A stretch of 64,000 bases of DNA from positions 19,168,974 through 19,232,973 of the forward strand of contig NC_135259.1 in assembly GCF_964204865.1 (NCBI RefSeq), read 5' to 3'. Origin of the DNA: Styela clava. Its lineage: Eukaryota > Chordata > Ascidiacea > Stolidobranchia > Styelidae. Made by a program: the position numbers and the translations under genes. The first letter of the stretch is position 1. Each line of letters starts with the position of its first letter. Shown here one piece after another: positions 54,640 to 64,000 of the stretch. Below the pieces are notes generated by a model that had not been told where the DNA came from, searched no databases, and saw only the letters and a list, made by a program, of their open reading frames with translations.

Positions 54640-55280
54640 AGGAAATTTTATGAAGTTTGCAATTTGCATTTCCTAAACAAAAAACAAGGACAGTCACTTG
54701 AAATCGAAAAATCTAAATTGTCACAACAGAGAAACTCGCTAGCGCTCGGCATGCAGAAGGAACAAAAGTTTCTGAGTCTCTGTTTTCTGAATAAAATACT
54801 ATTATTATGCTGCTATATTTCTGGTACTTTTTCTCTGTCCTCTCGTAATATTGTTCGACAAAAATTGCTTTTTAATGATATGTTATATACCGCATACAAA
54901 ATCACTTCCGCACAAAAAACCAAAGCTGGCAGGTAACACAAAAATTGTAATATTTTTGATATGTATTAACGGAATAGTAAGCGGGTTAAGTACAACAGCT
55001 GCGAATTGGAATTAAACAGCCAATAATAACAAAACGGCCAGAATGCTGTTAATCAGAGTGTCTTGGCGTAAGTTTAAAAAATGGGTTCGTTTTTATAGAA
55101 ACTCAATTGCCATGTTATGGTCTTTTCAGTAAAAGGCTATCGGGCCGCCATATATCACAATTACTATTTGAATGCGATCTATGAAGAGAAATATCGGGCT
55201 TTCATATAAACAGCAGGTTAGGAATAGAGATGGATTTGTTTTCCCGATTGCCATTTGATGTTCTCTCCCATATATAGATG
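54640..55280. other. Intergenic, nothing recognised
   Basis: A 109-codon chance frame at 54,607-54,936 overlaps the hairpin element and shows no family features. Confidence 0.45.
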
Positions 55281-55282
55281 CC

Positions 55283-55489
55283 CATGGAGTTTTAAAAAAT
55301 TTTAAAATTGCGAAGGAAATTTATCGATATATGCCATATATATATAATGTTTTGGCCCTCACAGATGTAATAAATGAAGTAAGGATACTCGAACATTTAC
55401 TGATTAATAAACACCAAACTCGGTTCAGATATATTGAAAATTGACTTCATAACAAAATTGAAATTGTAAAGGGACTTTATGTACGGACA
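55283..55489. mobile_element. Mariner-like MITE copy 3
   Basis: Shares attgcgaaggaaatttatcg, gttttggccctcacagatgt and gaaattgtaaagggacttta with 51,162-51,369. The ends are eroded. Confidence 0.65.
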
Positions 55490-55807
55490 GTCTCCACATA
55501 CACAAATGTACAGTAAAATCGAAAGCTCAAATATTAAACAACAAGTAAACACAGAATGTTTGCGAAGATTTTGACCGCCAATCTTCAGTACGTAGTAAAA
55601 CTGCTTTTATCTGGCATGCTTAATTAGATTTCTACGACCACTATACTTCAAAACCTGGCAGCCACTTTGAACGTTCACTTACAAGCGATTAAATTTGCAT
55701 TAAACACATCCATTTCAAAACAACCACACCCCAAACCCCGTTGCCAGATCTGTTAACGTGTTATTAACTGCACTGGTATAAATTAAACATGACTTAATCA
55801 TATGCAC

Positions 55808-56225
55808 TTTGGTTGGACTTCAAATGCAATTTTCAAACGTATATTCCTGCATGCGTGGCGCCTTTATGATGCAAGGATTTGTAAACTTCATAAGAAAATT
55901 GGGTTGTTTCGATCATAAGATTCTCAAAGAAAATTAAACGCTATTCCTGTTTCTATATTTATATCTTGAATACGCTGATAAAAACTTTGTCATTTTTACT
56001 GGTATTTAGATGTAATTAACGTTCTTCAAATGCAATTCCAAACGTATATCCCTGCCTGGCGTCTTTGAAATGCAAGAATTCGCAAACGTAACAATAAAAT
56101 GGGGTTATTTTGATTGTCAGATTTACTATTAAGAAAGACAAAATGTTCTATCTCTTTCTATAGTCATATATTCGCTACGCTGCAAAAAAAATTTGTCAAT
56201 ATTACTGTTATTTAGTTGTAATTTA
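55808..56225. repeat. Tandem duplication, two units of ~210 bp
   Basis: cttcaaatgcaattttcaaacg, cgtatattcctgc, gatgcaaggatttg and tatttagatgtaatt blocks recur once in the same order. Moderately diverged and non-coding. Confidence 0.7.
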
Positions 56226-56460
56226 CGTTTTAATACGGTTCAATAATCGACACTTTACTGTAATATAGCAACTATGAATTCAGGCAGTAGCAGAAATTTT
56301 TCACAGCCAAATTAAATCATGAAGATGCTACGCTAGACTGAAAATTCAGCCGATATATGACAAGCTTTTTTGGCGAAGGTTTTATACAGAAGATCCACTG
56401 CTCGTTTACTGGCACTTCAGATTATATCCGGAATGATATTTTAGCTGAGTTGTTCTACAA

Positions 56461-56715
56461 TCTAGAAAAAAACTTATACACTTCTGAAGATACATAAACA
56501 GCCTCAAACCCTTTTTTTTGCCTAACACTACCATTTCCTATACAGCCACGCATTCCCGTGGAAGAGTTCTATAGCAAAGAGTATAGAAAAGTGTAGAAAA
56601 AACTTATACGCTTCTGAAGATACCTAAACAGTTTCAAGTTATACTTTCATATTTTCAAAACTCCCTTTCTTTCATCTAACACCGCTAATTCCTACAGCCA
56701 TTTGTTTCCGTAAAA
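56461..56715. repeat. Tandem duplication, two units of ~135 bp
   Basis: gaaaaaaacttatacacttctg, gaagatacataaacag and taacactaccatttcct recur with small changes about 135 bp later. Confidence 0.7.
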
Positions 56716-56719
56716 GTAT

Positions 56720-57940
56720 CAAATCTATTTTCTTTTCATTGGCGAATATACGGTGAACCATATCCCGCAAACCGTCGCCTATCCACTCGACTCTCATCTG
56801 ATGTTATTTTAATTCGGCGACAAATCATTTTTGTCTTCAAACTTGTATCGCGGTAACACAACACTCGTTCTCTCCTTCTCTCTCTCTTTTTCACACCTTT
56901 TATCATTTTATCTCCTTTTTATAACGATGCGAGTAATCGGATCTGAAGCTGAGAAGATCAGACGACGCCGCCGCCAAAACTTGACATCGCGATTCGAAAA
57001 AGCCGAAAATAAATTTAATTCACACTGAAATTGAATTTGTAAACTGTGTTCACTCATTGGGGCGACTTATTCGAGCCTTTAGGGAAGTGAAAAATGGAAT
57101 TCGTCAATAAAGTGAGGGGAGGCAACGGGGATCGTGCTTTCGCAGTGGGAGGAGTTTTCAAATTCAAAACTAATGTGGATTTATCTGACTCAAAACTTCG
57201 GACTTTTGTACGCTTCAAATAGGAAAATTAGTAATTATCTAGTTAGGGTTAGTAATGCAGATTGCGCTGTAAATACAAATTTTTATATCATTCCTAGCCC
57301 CAAGTCTAACCCCCAATGAGTTTGAAAATAAATTCAAATAAAACTGAAATTTAATTGGTTTCCCATTCATTGAGGTTTGGGTTTAAGAATGCAGATTGCG
57401 ATGGAAATTCAAATTTTGATATCATGCATAACCTGAACTCAAAACATGGCATTTTTTCTTAAAACTCACATTTTTGCATTAGTGGGGAGGGGGTGGGCTT
57501 TGTACAAAATTCCTTAACTTGCCCCCGATTCACTCATTTTATTTGGCTCGACTCAATCGTTTGTATGACGTTTATGGAGGCATATTAGGACAAGGCTACC
57601 TTATAGACCAGGAGAGGGCAAAGTTTTTGGACCAAGTAAGTGTGACGTGAAAGGTTACATTTTATGAAAAATTTTCACAGTTTTACAAAAGTGGAAAGAA
57701 ATCGACCTCGAGCCAAAACTAAATTTATTCGCAATCTTAACAAATTACTTGTGCTATCGTTTAGCTAAAACATCAAAATTTGTTAATAGTTTGGTTGTGG
57801 CACCATCGGCTAAAGTTAAATCATTTATATTCGTAATTTTCACAGTGAATTGCGCTGTATCTTAATCAGTATAACAATGATACATTCCAAGTCAACAGTT
57901 AACAAGAGGATGTTACACGTTTATAGTCACACTAATACGT
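56720..57940. other. Intergenic with two short repeat copies
   Basis: Holds copies of the tagggttagtaatgcagatt repeat at 57,243 and a variant at 57,370, and a pyrimidine-rich patch at 56,868-56,905. No gene. Confidence 0.5.
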
Positions 57941-57941
57941 G

Positions 57942-58031
57942 GCTCCAGTGGCGCAATCGGTTAGCGCGCCGTACTTATATGACAGCTACGGAGTGATGCG
58001 GAGGTTGTGAGTTCGAGCCTCACCTGGAGCA
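57942..58031 (+). tRNA. trnI(uau): tRNA-Ile(UAU), intron-containing
   Basis: Full cloverleaf: acceptor GCTCCAG/CTGGAGC plus A, D arm with A box TGGCGCAATCGGTTAGCGC, anticodon stem CCGTA/TGCGG, anticodon TAT, T arm with B box GTTCGAGCC. A 16-nt intron follows position 37. A TTTT terminator begins 2 nt downstream. The sequence closely matches animal tRNA-Ile(UAU), which always carries an intron. Confidence 0.95.
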
Positions 58032-58299
58032 ATTTTATTTGACTCAAAAGTTACCTTACTGCTATGGTTTGGTCATGCATATTGAAGATCTTTATTAAAG
58101 ACCTAATAAATATTCAACCTCGGAGGACTCAATTTGAAAGCGATTCCCTCATGAGCTGATTTAGATCGAGCATGGACTCTTGTGAAACTATGAAAAGAAG
58201 TTTAGTAAGAACTGATACAATCCTAAATGACATACACTCACGCAGAAAATACACTCTAATTCCAATCCACTCACAGGCACAGTTTTGACATTGCACAGC

Positions 58300-58372
58300 C
58301 TGCAAAAATCACGACTCCGCATCATCACCAAGCGACAAAGCACAGCGCGCTAACCGATTGAGCCGCTAAATG
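58300..58372 (-). pseudogene. Decayed tRNA-Ile-like copy
   Basis: On the minus strand it reads ggctcaatcggttagcgcgc, then later gatgatgcggagtcgtg. The anticodon stem is disrupted and the T arm is lost. Confidence 0.6.
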
Positions 58373-58637
58373 CCTAGTATCTCACTAAAATCAAGAGAGA
58401 GCGATGCTCAAATATATGGAAACAAAACTAAAGAGAGGAAATAGCGTACCTTTCCTTTTACAGTACCGGTGCTGTCAGAAACTTTCGTAGCTAGTGAGTA
58501 AAAGAGTTCGAAGAACCGCTACAAACAAATCAAATGCATTATTCTAAAATCTGACTTATGCTGTTTTCTGACAAATATGCAAATGCTTCCTTACAAATCC
58601 ACCTGCAATTAGATGTGTTGGAGAGAATGAAGCCGTA

Positions 58638-58673
58638 GCTCCAGTGGCGCAATCGGTTAGCGCGCCGTACGCG
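58638..58673 (+). pseudogene. Truncated tRNA-Ile(UAU) 5' half
   Basis: The first 33 bases match the intact gene up to ccgtac, then the sequence breaks into gcgatcacgcgatcaca. The upstream ~90 bp matches the flank of the gene at 60,956, so it was duplicated with its flank and then truncated in the anticodon loop. Confidence 0.85.
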
Positions 58674-58966
58674 ATCACGCGATCACACGATGATTTCTTG
58701 GTAGGATGAAGTATAATAAGCGGATGGATGTAAGCTTACATTATATGCTTACATTCATGCAGTACACAAATGGTTCTAATTCACTCCTAAAATGTATGAA
58801 AGTTCCCGAAACTAAAATTTATAATGTAGTTATATATTGAAAATCATAGGATAAATATACTGCTGTTTTAATTGATTCAAAGTATCGAAAAGTTAAAAAA
58901 AAAAGATCAACCCAACTCAATCGGCGTTTGAATAACGAATTCGTAAAACGAATCAATTTCAATATA

Positions 58967-59306
58967 CAGGGAGTCCTCGACTTACGACGTTGTTACGTTC
59001 TCGAGACGCGGTGTAACCCGAATTTCAGTGTAAGTCGGAACATTATACTGCACAGTACATAAATTACTCTATACATAACGTACTGTATTCTAAAGTATGG
59101 TACTGTAATAAAATGGACAAATAATGCACAAATGTACAAATATTAAAGTACTTTATTAAAAAAAACAGAAAACAATTCCATATCACATGAATAAAAGCAA
59201 ATACTGTACGTGTACAGTACAGTCTTATCTTTTATATTTTTTATGGAGTGCGTTCGTAACCTCGAAACAGCGTAAGTCGCGACCGTCGTAACCCGAGGAC
59301 TCTCTG
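58967..59306. mobile_element. TA-flanked MITE (Tc1/mariner type)
   Basis: A 340-bp element with imperfect inverted ends CAGGGAGTCCTCGACTTACG and GGACTCTCTG, with TA on both sides (58,965-58,966 and 59,307-59,308). Subterminal cgtaagtcg motifs repeat on both arms. No coding. Confidence 0.8.
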
Positions 59307-59632
59307 TATTTTTGTATCCCAGATATTGGAATTGAGCATTTTCTGTGTGAATATAAGTTATTTAAGATAGTATCAATCATAACTAAACTTCATTAGTGTT
59401 TACCTGTAATGACCAGCAAACGCTGAGCGATGTAGTCTTCTATTTTTATTATTACTCTATATTTGATTGTACCAAATCACCAATATAACGCGGTGAAATA
59501 CTCAAATACATACTTGAATACGTCTTGAATCATTGCATGCTGCAGAACGTACAAATAATTCGTTTCGAATTAACCTGCAGTTAACGGGACTGCAACGCCA
59601 CCTCGCCAGCCCAATGGGTTATAGAAGTGGGA

Positions 59633-59876
59633 TTCCCAAACTTTTTCGTTAGTATTTTGGCGTCCGACTCCTCACTTTAGTACTATATTTAGTTCGATTT
59701 TTGTTCTTGTATGACCCAATGTTAGGGTGTCGTTGCTCGATAACCAATGCTGGTTTATCGCGTCCCCTTTCACCCTGAAATGCATTATTTTCCTCTCATT
59801 TCTTATCTCGTTCTGTATGTACAGTGTGTATTTCTTATATGGTGATAAAATAAACTACTGATTACTGATTGTTCGA
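59633..59876 (+). repeat. Retroposon-like repeat with ACTGATT tail
   Basis: Begins gattcccaaactttttcg and ends with aataaactactgattactgattg, a short-repeat tail of the kind found at LINE/SINE 3' ends. No reverse-transcriptase motif is present. Confidence 0.45.
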
Positions 59877-60440
59877 AGTTGCATCAGTCCAGTTACTTGA
59901 GGATAATTAGCTACTTCTATATAATAACCAACAAGCTAGAAGGTTAGATGTTGCCTACTTCAAACCAATATACCTAACTGGGGTAGATAACAGCAAGCAA
60001 ACTACAGAATTATATGTTACGTCTAAAGCCATATTTCTTCAAACTTTGCAAAAGATTACTTAAAGCCACCAGTGAGGATCGAACTCACGACCCCTGGTTT
60101 ACAAGACCAGTGCTCTAACCTCTGAGCTATGGCGGCTGACGTGACTATCGCGTCGCTGTAAATTAGATAAAGTATGTGCATTACTTGTATTATCTTATAT
60201 GGAGATAGTTCGCTACTGCTGAATGGTATCTAGCAAGATGGGAGGGTAAACCAAACACAGACTTCAAACCAAATGAACAGACACAACCGTGTTGAGTAAG
60301 CCAATCAAAAAGCCCTGACTTGACAGGTTGTGTTTAGAATTTGCTATGATCTGCTGATAGAAGCCCAGAACGCATCCCGGGTGGGACTCAAAGCCTATCC
60401 CATGATATTTGATATGCCAATGGCCTTCAAGAAGGCCGGG
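59876..60440. repeat. Duplicated tRNA-Thr segment, copy 1
   Basis: The flank gttgcatcagtccagttact and ctaactggggtagata recurs at about 62,594-62,770. The tRNA-Thr and its 3' side (aaaccaaacacagacttcaa, aagccctgacttgacagg) recur at 63,620-64,000. In the second copy the two parts are separated by a tRNA-Ile gene. Confidence 0.8.
60064..60136 (-). tRNA. trnT(ugu): tRNA-Thr(UGU)
   Basis: 73 nt: acceptor GCCGCCA/TGGTGGC (one G-U pair), D arm TAGCTCAGAGGTTAGAGC, anticodon loop CTTGTAA (anticodon TGT), T arm with GTTCGATCC, discriminator T. It closely resembles animal tRNA-Thr(UGU). The D loop has AGAGG where the second copy has AGTGG. Confidence 0.95.
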
Positions 60441-60955
60441 AGACGCAATTAAGTAAACACCAGCTCAATACTTCAACGGGAACAGAAGTTACTGGGAATG
60501 GTAGGAACATGCCCAAACATATAATATAGGGCTGGAGGATGATTTGTATCAAAATAAATTAACAAATTCGGTCTGATTGAAATTGGTGTGAAACAGTGGT
60601 GAACGACTGAACGGAGAATTTTTTTATAAACGAAAGTATGTAAACGAAGTCGCTTTATGATCAATTTTTAGTTTTGTGCTGTGGCCCCCTTAAGCTGCTT
60701 CGTGGCCCTCTTGGGGGATTGTGCTATCACGAGACTCCCTTCTTTGCCGATTTATTAATGCAGACGCTTTATATTATAAATATTTTGATAAACATTCGTC
60801 TACACTTGGTCTGATCACCCTGTATATTGCCAGCAACCGGTAAAATAAGTCAAATTTGTTATTATCAAAGGTGACTTATGTTGTGTCCTGCCCAATATGC
60901 AATACCTCATTACCAATCCACCTGCAATTAGGTGAGTAGAGGGCGGGGCGTCGTA

Positions 60956-61045
60956 GCTCCAGTGGCGCAATCGGTTAGCGCGCCGTACTTATAAGACAGA
61001 TACGGAGTGATGCGGAGGTTGTGAGTTCGAGCCTCACCTGTAGCA
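60956..61045 (+). tRNA. trnI(uau): tRNA-Ile(UAU) with acceptor-stem mismatch
   Basis: Same layout and 16-nt intron position as 57,942-58,031. The 3' strand is CTGTAGC instead of CTGGAGC, giving a C-U mismatch in the middle of the acceptor stem. TTTT follows. It may be a weakened or decaying copy. Confidence 0.88.
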
Positions 61046-61533
61046 ATTTTATCCTTGTGGGTTAAACGCCACGTGTTCTTTAATATTATTTCACTAAAAA
61101 TATGTTCTTGTGAGATGCTTCGGCAACATTTTACATTTAAAAAGGTTATATTATAATATTGATTGCGCATGTCTATATATAAATTTTGTGGAATTCCGAC
61201 CGCCTTTATTTCAGGTGTCATCAAATGTTTGTCGGATATAATCGTTTCGTTTCGCGAAAACTTTATGACGTAGGTCTATTACGTCATCACTATATTATTA
61301 TGATTCACATTTAATTGAAGATAGAACGTATCGCGTACATTAATCAGTGTTCACCGGAATGGAAGGTAGGATCAGTATTCGGTTTGATTGCCTTTCAGTA
61401 ATTTAATTGTGTCAGGACAACAGAGAATCGAATTCAGCTGACTGCAGACAAACGTGCAGCAATACATGAGTAGAGTAAACTAAAATTTAAATTAATTGTG
61501 ACAATTGAAAGGGTTGTATTACACCCATGTTAG

Positions 61534-61729
61534 GGCGCTCCAGAAGTATGTGTTAGCCTACTTTATACCTAATTGTGTAAAACTGTAAAGGAACTGGAAC
61601 CTATGGGCAGGGGGTATCTTCACTTGGCCAACAGAGACAGTCTCCGAACTCGTAATAGAACTAAAATAAGGAAAATTGGAATAAAAATATTCCCTAACCC
61701 TAATCTGGTACACATACCACGGGAGTACC
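61534..61729. mobile_element. hAT MITE, GGCGCTCC family
   Basis: A 196-bp element with ends GGCGCTCC and GGGAGTACC, flanked by catgttag (61,526-61,533) and catgtcag (61,730-61,737), 7 of 8 identical. Confidence 0.85.
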
Positions 61730-61779
61730 CATGTCAGTCCTGGTGTTGCTAGTTGGGAACAGCACTTGCTCGAATAGCT

Positions 61780-61830
61780 GGTGGGTCTTACAGATGTTGT
61801 GAGTTCAAGCTTCGTCTGAAATCATAACTT
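61780..61830 (+). pseudogene. Possible tRNA 3' fragment
   Basis: gatgttgtgagttcaagctt with cgtctga resembles a decayed T arm of the tRNA-Ile family. No 5' half. Confidence 0.35.
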
Positions 61831-61849
61831 GAAGCAAATGTGAGGTCGC

Positions 61850-62455
61850 TTATCGCGGGGCTCCCCGAACTTTTGAGCTCACGACAGATATTAAAATATT
61901 CCACGACCTCAGTTAAGTCGGAATTGCTATGCAAGCGCGATGGTTTTCAATATTTGTGTTTTGAATCAAAAGTCTAAATTAGTACTTTGTGTGAAATTTG
62001 TGTACTCTTTGCGACCCCTAACTTGTGTGGGAAACCCTGGTTTATCAGACATGAGAAACCAGGTCAGGTTCAATACATTTTGAGCTATGGCGACTGACAG
62101 GATCTATAACGTAAGTGACCAAACTTTTCTAGACTTTGAAAATAGTATTGGAAGCCAAAAGTGAGGACCATGTGTCGAAATTGATTTGACGCGAAGCAGT
62201 ACTTGAGAAGAATAAAATTGAATTTGAGAATAATTGTGCAAACAGTTGGTTCAGGGGGTGATTGAACCTGTTCTAGGAATGCCAAGCGAACCTTTTCTTA
62301 TATTTTTAAACGTTAGACGATTGAAGTAAATGGGTTACATGCACCGCAGATGATTCTTCGTTTTATATATGGCGTTATTTATAAGATGCAGAGGAGGTAA
62401 AATTTAAAGCGGTAAATGAGAAACATCGGCGCAATGGTCGTGTATTGAAAATAAA
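61850..62455. other. Intergenic, nothing recognised
   Basis: ggggctccccgaacttttgag and gcgacccctaacttgtgtggg resemble eroded transposon ends. No gene seen. Confidence 0.4.
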
Positions 62456-62460
62456 AATTG

Positions 62461-62500
62461 TTTCATGCGAGGCTCGAACTCACAGCTACCGTATTGCCAC
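62461..62500 (-). pseudogene. tRNA-Ile-like 3' fragment
   Basis: On the minus strand, gctgtgagttcgagcctcgc is a T arm with a good B box. The 5' half is missing or unrecognisable. Confidence 0.55.
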
Positions 62501-62593
62501 GGAGTTGTCAATTACAGCATTAGTGATTATTATTGTAACGCATTCGTTTACAGCCGTTACTGCCTATTTTATAGTTTTCGGAGCTGTTGTTCG

Positions 62594-62770
62594 GCGTTGC
62601 ATCAGACCAGTTATTTGTTGAATCATACTTGGGAATAGTTAGCTGTCCTATATAATATTCAGCAAACTAGAAGTTTAGATGTTGCGCACTTCAAACCAAT
62701 AAAACTAACTGGGGTAGATGAAAGCATGCAAAATGCAGAACTTTATGTTACGTCTAAAGCCAAATACGTA
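62594..62770. repeat. Duplicated tRNA-cluster flank, copy 2
   Basis: Matches 59,876-60,035 (gttgcatcagaccagtta, actaactggggtagatga, atgttacgtctaaagcca) at moderate divergence. Confidence 0.75.
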
Positions 62771-63087
62771 ACATGAACCGCGTACTCCAAACGACACCAA
62801 AATTAAGAGGCGGACGCGTCGCCCGAAAAGTTTACTTGTAGGGTAAACCTAAATTAAAGTTTTAGGACCCTACTTTGAAACAATATAGTATATTCCAGTT
62901 AGCGGAATCTACATATATCGAGTTTCCTTTCCAGTTAGGTTTTGGAAAATGCCATCAGTGACGAATGTTATCAGATCTTGTGGGAGTTAGTTAGAAAATG
63001 GTTTACAGAGTTTCAAGCCGTACGAGGGAAAAATAAATCAGACCAACAGACAGAGAAGCGCGACAAGGCATTTCTTCATCTTAAAGG

Positions 63088-63177
63088 TGCTCCAGGTGAG
63101 GCTCGAACTCACAACCTCCGCATTGCTCCGTAGCTGTCTTATAAGTACGGCGCGCTAACCGATTGCGCCACTGGAGC
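63088..63177 (-). tRNA. trnI(uau): tRNA-Ile(UAU), intron-containing
   Basis: 90 nt with fully paired acceptor (GCTCCAG/CTGGAGC), A box, anticodon TAT with a 16-nt intron (GAGCA before the 3' half, as in vertebrate genes), and B box GTTCGAGCC. Only TTT follows immediately, so termination may be further downstream. Confidence 0.95.
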
Positions 63178-63360
63178 TGGCAGTTTTGTCGTAGACATGT
63201 GGACTGAGGTATGGCGGCTGGCAAAGCTTTATGCCCAAATTACATAAATATGATTTCCCAATGATGTTTTTTTTTCACAACGACTCTGTTATATTCTATC
63301 ATTTGTGTACTGTTATGCTAAACAATTAAGCATCAAAATCACAGTTGCAATGTCAAAAAC

Positions 63361-63400
63361 GCACCCTATGTGGGACTCGAACCCACAATTCCTGGCTTGA
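63361..63400 (-). pseudogene. tRNA-Arg-like 3' half
   Basis: On the minus strand, gccaggaattgtgggttcga followed by gtcccacatagggtg matches the anticodon-stem 3' side, T arm and acceptor 3' strand of animal tRNA-Arg(CCU). The 5' half is absent. Confidence 0.6.
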
Positions 63401-63566
63401 TCACAATCACACCAGATGAGAATAATCAAAATCTAATAAGGTCAAGCCAAATAAGTCAATCATATAAGATTTTCTTCTCATGCTAATAGGTGAACGTAAT
63501 AAATAAAATCTCAGCACTAACCTAAATGTAATTGGTCTCTTTTTAGACTTCAAAAAATAGTCATAA

Positions 63567-63589
63567 GCCACCAGTGAGGATCGAACTCA
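63567..63589 (-). pseudogene. tRNA-Thr 3' fragment
   Basis: gccaccagtgaggatcgaac is identical to the 3' end of the neighbouring tRNA-Thr, then breaks off. It lies 66 bp before the intact gene. Confidence 0.8.
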
Positions 63590-63619
63590 AGAGGCGGCCG
63601 GTGTTACCTCAAAATGAGA

Positions 63620-64000
63620 GAGAATCTCTTCAAACTTTGCAAAACAATAATTAAAGCCACCAGTGAGGATCGAACTCACGACCCCTGGTTTACAAGACCA
63701 GTGCTCTAACCACTGAGCTATGGCGGCTGACGTGACTGTGGCGTCGCTGTAAATTATATAAAGTATGTAGATTACTGGTATCGAGCAAGATAGGAGGGTA
63801 AACCAAACACAGACTTCAAACCAAATAAACAGATACAACCGTGTTGAGTAAGCCAATCAAAAAGCCCTGACTTGACAGGTTGTGTTTAGAATTTGTTATG
63901 ATCTGCTGATAGAAGCCCAGAACGCATCCTGAATGGGACTCAAAGCCTATCCCAAGATATTTGATATGCCAATGACCTTCCAGAAGGCAGGAAACGCAAT
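63620..64000. repeat. Duplicated tRNA-Thr segment, copy 2
   Basis: Near-identical to 60,030-60,440 except for a deletion of about 45 bp after aaagtatgt. It runs off the window end. Confidence 0.85.
63655..63727 (-). tRNA. trnT(ugu): tRNA-Thr(UGU)
   Basis: 73 nt, the same as 60,064-60,136 except in the D loop (AGTGG, the usual animal sequence). All stems pair. Anticodon TGT. Confidence 0.95.

Noticed and set aside
60340-60400. Additional tRNA suggested by tgggactcaaagcc
   Set aside because: Only a weak B-box-like segment with no paired arms; it belongs to the duplicated flank of tRNA-Thr.

Overview
The window is animal (metazoan) nuclear DNA. It is AT-rich and gene-poor. It holds one large multi-exon receptor gene with GT-AG introns, a cluster of eukaryotic tRNA genes (including intron-bearing tRNA-Ile(UAU)), tRNA-derived SINEs, and many DNA transposons and MITEs. 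An invertebrate deuterostome, perhaps an ascidian tunicate, is my best guess, but nothing here proves the lineage.

Layout. 0-3.3 kb: repeats only, namely a tRNA-like SINE head, a purine-rich minisatellite and a short tandem duplication. 3.28-7.57 kb: a complete-looking PIF/Harbinger transposon with perfect 27-bp ends and a TAA target duplication. It carries a three-exon HARBI1-type transposase (+) and a MADF-domain partner gene (-) that seems frameshifted; a TA-flanked MITE is nested inside. 7.6-9.45 kb: MITEs. 9.45-26.03 kb: a direct tandem duplication, copy A 9,453-17,913 and copy B 17,954-26,025. Each copy carries the last three coding exons of a Frizzled gene, the 3' flank and a SINE. 26-41 kb: a long intron full of MITEs. 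41.1-46.9 kb: the seven 5' coding exons of the Frizzled gene. 47-57.9 kb: intergenic repeats, including an array with TGACGTCA palindromes. 57.9-63.8 kb: three tRNA-Ile(UAU) genes, two tRNA-Thr(UGU) genes and several tRNA fragments.

The main gene is a minus-strand Frizzled receptor of the Fz9/10 class. Ten exons join in frame to a predicted 1,111 residues, about twice the length of vertebrate FZD9/10. The extra length is a ~175-residue charged linker between the cysteine-rich domain and TM1, a 181-residue Tyr/Pro/Gly-rich insertion in the third extracellular loop, and a ~265-residue cytoplasmic tail. The last three exons (end of TM3 to stop) occur twice in tandem. Both cassettes keep their reading frames and splice sites, so exon 7 could in principle join either one. 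The central ~4.2 kb of the two copies is almost identical while the flanks differ by about 1-5%, which suggests gene conversion. This cassette duplication, with the extracellular-loop insertion, is the most unusual thing in the window.
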